This document shows, one piece after another, positions 62,601 to 64,000 of a DNA stretch of 64,000 nucleotides (its first letter is position 1; the number at the start of each line of letters is the position of its first letter). A program made the position numbers and the translations under genes. This stretch comes from Succinatimonas hippei (lineage in GTDB: Bacteria; Pseudomonadota; Gammaproteobacteria; Enterobacterales; Succinivibrionaceae): assembly GCA_004557545.1 (NCBI GenBank), contig SFGV01000004.1:1-64000 (forward strand). Reading direction: 5' to 3'. Under the pieces are notes generated by a model. The model had not been told where the DNA came from. It worked only from the letters and a program-made list of their open reading frames with translations, and searched no databases.

Positions 62601-62798
62601 TTAACTCTTATAATTCTAGCTCATATTTATAATTAAAGTTACTTTAAAAAAGTTAGTAACTATTGTATATATTGGCACCTGGATCATAAATTAAGTGTCA
62701 AAGACTTTTGCAAACACCAAAAAAAACCGGTCCTATTACAAAGAACCGGATTTATCTTACGGCATGTCATAAAGACTTGCCTATTGCGAAGCTTATCG
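62600..62798. other. AT-rich left flank of the IscB element and thrC tail
   Basis: An AT-rich stretch with a 7-bp inverted repeat AGTTACT/AGTAACT at 62637-62661, which might be the left end hairpin of the element or part of the omega-RNA promoter. Beyond it lies the thrC terminator. Confidence 0.4.
62718..62750 (-). terminator. thrC terminator
   Basis: CCGGTCC/GAACCGG stem (one G-T pair), 9-base loop, then eight T on the minus strand. Confidence 0.85.
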
Positions 62799-64000
62799 CT
62801 ACTCGAGCGTTTGTAAAACGTACGCTTTAAGCTCGTCATAGTCAGGAGTCATCTCATACTTATGACACTCTCTGCCGATTACCCGTTGCAGCGCCATAGG
62901 AAGCGGGATTCTGGTTCCCAGAATACGCTCCACATCAGAACGGAACTTGGCAGGATGAGCCGTGCCTAAGAAAATTCCGCTCTCGCCTTCTTTAAGATTA
63001 GCTTTGAGCACAGAAAGCGCAATCGCCGCGTGGGGCTCTGTTATATAGCCGGTTTTCGCAAAGACCTCGCGCATTGAATCCTCTGTCTGCGCGTCAGTAA
63101 GCGAGCCAAACGCGAGATCCGAAAGCTTCCAGCCCTGCATCTTAAACAGCGCCTCGGTGCGCGGCCAGTTATTGGGTCTTGAGATATCCATGGCGTTTGA
63201 AAGAGTCTGCACCGTAGGACGAGGCTCCCATTTTCCTGTTGAAAGATAACGCGGCACCGTGTCATTGACGTTGCAGGCTACGACAAAGCGGGATTCAAGA
63301 CCGAGAGCTCTGGCGATCAGTCCCGCGGTGATATCGCCAAAATTGCCGCAGGGAACCGAGAAGACTACATGATCACGTTTGTCAGAGGGCAGCTGGGCTA
63401 CTGCCTCAAAATAATAGGTAACCTGCGCGAGGAGTCTGGCGATATTGATAGAATTTGCGGAGTTAAGACCAATCCTGGTTCTAAAATCCTCATCATCAAA
63501 AGCGCGTTTTACCAGATCCTGACACTGGTCAAAGTTTGATGAGACCTCGATGGCGTGGACATTGCCACCAAGGGTAGCTATAAGCTTTTCCTGAAGCGGG
63601 GTTATTTTGCCCTGAGGATACATAACCACCACATCTATTCCGTTCTGACCGTGGAACGCTCCGGCTACCGCCGCGCCAGTGTCGCCTGAGGTAGCGGTGA
63701 GAATCGTAAGATGGCGTCCGTTGCGCACCGCCTGAAGCACGCGGGCTAAAAACCTCGCGCCAAAATCCTTAAAGGCCAGCGTGGGGCCGCGGAAAAGCTG
63801 CAGACACCAGCAGTTCTCCTCAGCCTTTACGAGGGGCGCCGGGAAGTTGAAAGCGTCGGCTACTATATCATCAAGCTCAGGAAGCTCGTCATCACCTATA
63901 AGATGACGCAGGATCTTCTGCGAGCGCTCCACAAGAGGCAGAGACAAAAGCTCTTTTATCTGATCTTTTGAGAAAGGTTTTATCTCATCTGGAAAGAACA
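62799..64000 (-). CDS. thrC: Threonine synthase, N-terminus beyond window end
   Basis: Converts O-phospho-homoserine to threonine with PLP. The frame stays open to base 64000 (upstream residues FFPDEIKPFSKDQIKELL align with E. coli ThrC about 30 residues from its start), so the TTG-type start at 63947 is not real. The PLP lysine is in GPTLAFKDFGARF, with the phosphate loop TATSGDTGAAVA, then NSANSINIARLLAQ and VPCGNFGDITAG. Length and spacing agree with the E. coli enzyme. thrA and thrB would be to the right, outside the window. Confidence 0.95.
   Translation of the reverse strand, partial: FFPDEIKPFSKDQIKELLSLPLVERSQKILRHLIGDDELPELDDIVADAFNFPAPLVKAEENCWCLQLFRGPTLAFKDFGARFLARVLQAVRNGRHLTILTATSGDTGAAVAGAFHGQNGIDVVVMYPQGKITPLQEKLIATLGGNVHAIEVSSNFDQCQDLVKRAFDDEDFRTRIGLNSANSINIARLLAQVTYYFEAVAQLPSDKRDHVVFSVPCGNFGDITAGLIARALGLESRFVVACNVNDTVPRYLSTGKWEPRPTVQTLSNAMDISRPNNWPRTEALFKMQGWKLSDLAFGSLTDAQTEDSMREVFAKTGYITEPHAAIALSVLKANLKEGESGIFLGTAHPAKFRSDVERILGTRIPLPMALQRVIGRECHKYEMTPDYDELKAYVLQTLE

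Noticed and set aside
1..64000. CRISPR array or prophage
   Set aside because: No regularly spaced repeats and no phage structural genes were seen on either strand.

Overview
The window reads as a chromosomal segment of a gut-type, mainly anaerobic gammaproteobacterium, most plausibly the Succinivibrionaceae/Aeromonadales side of the class (inference). Gene order matches enterics closely: cmk-rpsA-ihfB-lapA-lapB-pyrF, ybaB-recR-htpG, nudJ-mnmA-hflD-purB, feoA-feoB and ygiW-qseB-qseC. Anaerobic or redox-sensitive traits are an oxygen-labile class I Fe-S fumarase, ferrous iron uptake (FeoAB), an Entner-Doudoroff dehydratase with gluconate kinase, and a PerR-like Fur protein. Shine-Dalgarno sites, CRP-type and GntR-type operators and sigma-70 promoters are of gammaproteobacterial type.

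Layout. 1-6 kb: partial HD-domain gene, fumarase, an unknown membrane protein, prmB-aroC, a small orphan. 6-14 kb: H-NS-like protein, the small stringent-response protein YtfK, then the S1/IHF/Lap/pyrF block, which is split by an opposite-strand DUF115/MAF-like gene. 14-21 kb: a periplasmic binding protein paired with a membrane diguanylate cyclase, ribA, htpG, recR, ybaB, a GNAT enzyme and a solitary IS200/IS605-type right end. 21.5-26.5 kb: a probable CRP-controlled small RNA, feoAB behind DtxR-like boxes, an esterase and an outer-membrane protein. 26.8-30.7 kb: a three-gene retropepsin / inactive-transglutaminase-7TM / ATP-grasp operon, a poorly characterised peptide-modification system. 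30.8-35.4 kb: Na/Pi cotransporter, rsuA, fabB, infA and an ISL3 transposase relic. 35.5-39.5 kb: ygiW-qseBC and an AAA ATPase of Bacteroidetes type that still has a Bacteroidetes-type promoter. 39.7-46.7 kb: icd with unusual coenzyme-site residues, tRNA-Val(CAC), nudJ-mnmA-hflD-purB, a GntR/FCD regulator and PerR. 47-54 kb: two chemoreceptors around gntK-edd and its LacI-type repressor GntR, with two matching operators. 54.4-64 kb: PiT phosphate transporter, a decayed Bacteroidetes-like patch, xpaC-telA, an HxlR regulator, a decayed IscB (OMEGA) nuclease locus with its probable guide-RNA scaffold, and thrC running off the end.

The most interesting points are the decayed IscB gene with a largely structured upstream RNA region, the candidate CRP-dependent sRNA, the DtxR-like boxes before feoA, the retropepsin/transglutaminase/ATP-grasp operon, the isocitrate dehydrogenase that has lost the four NADP-specifying side chains, and two patches of apparent Bacteroidetes origin. 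No CRISPR array, rRNA gene or intact prophage was seen.
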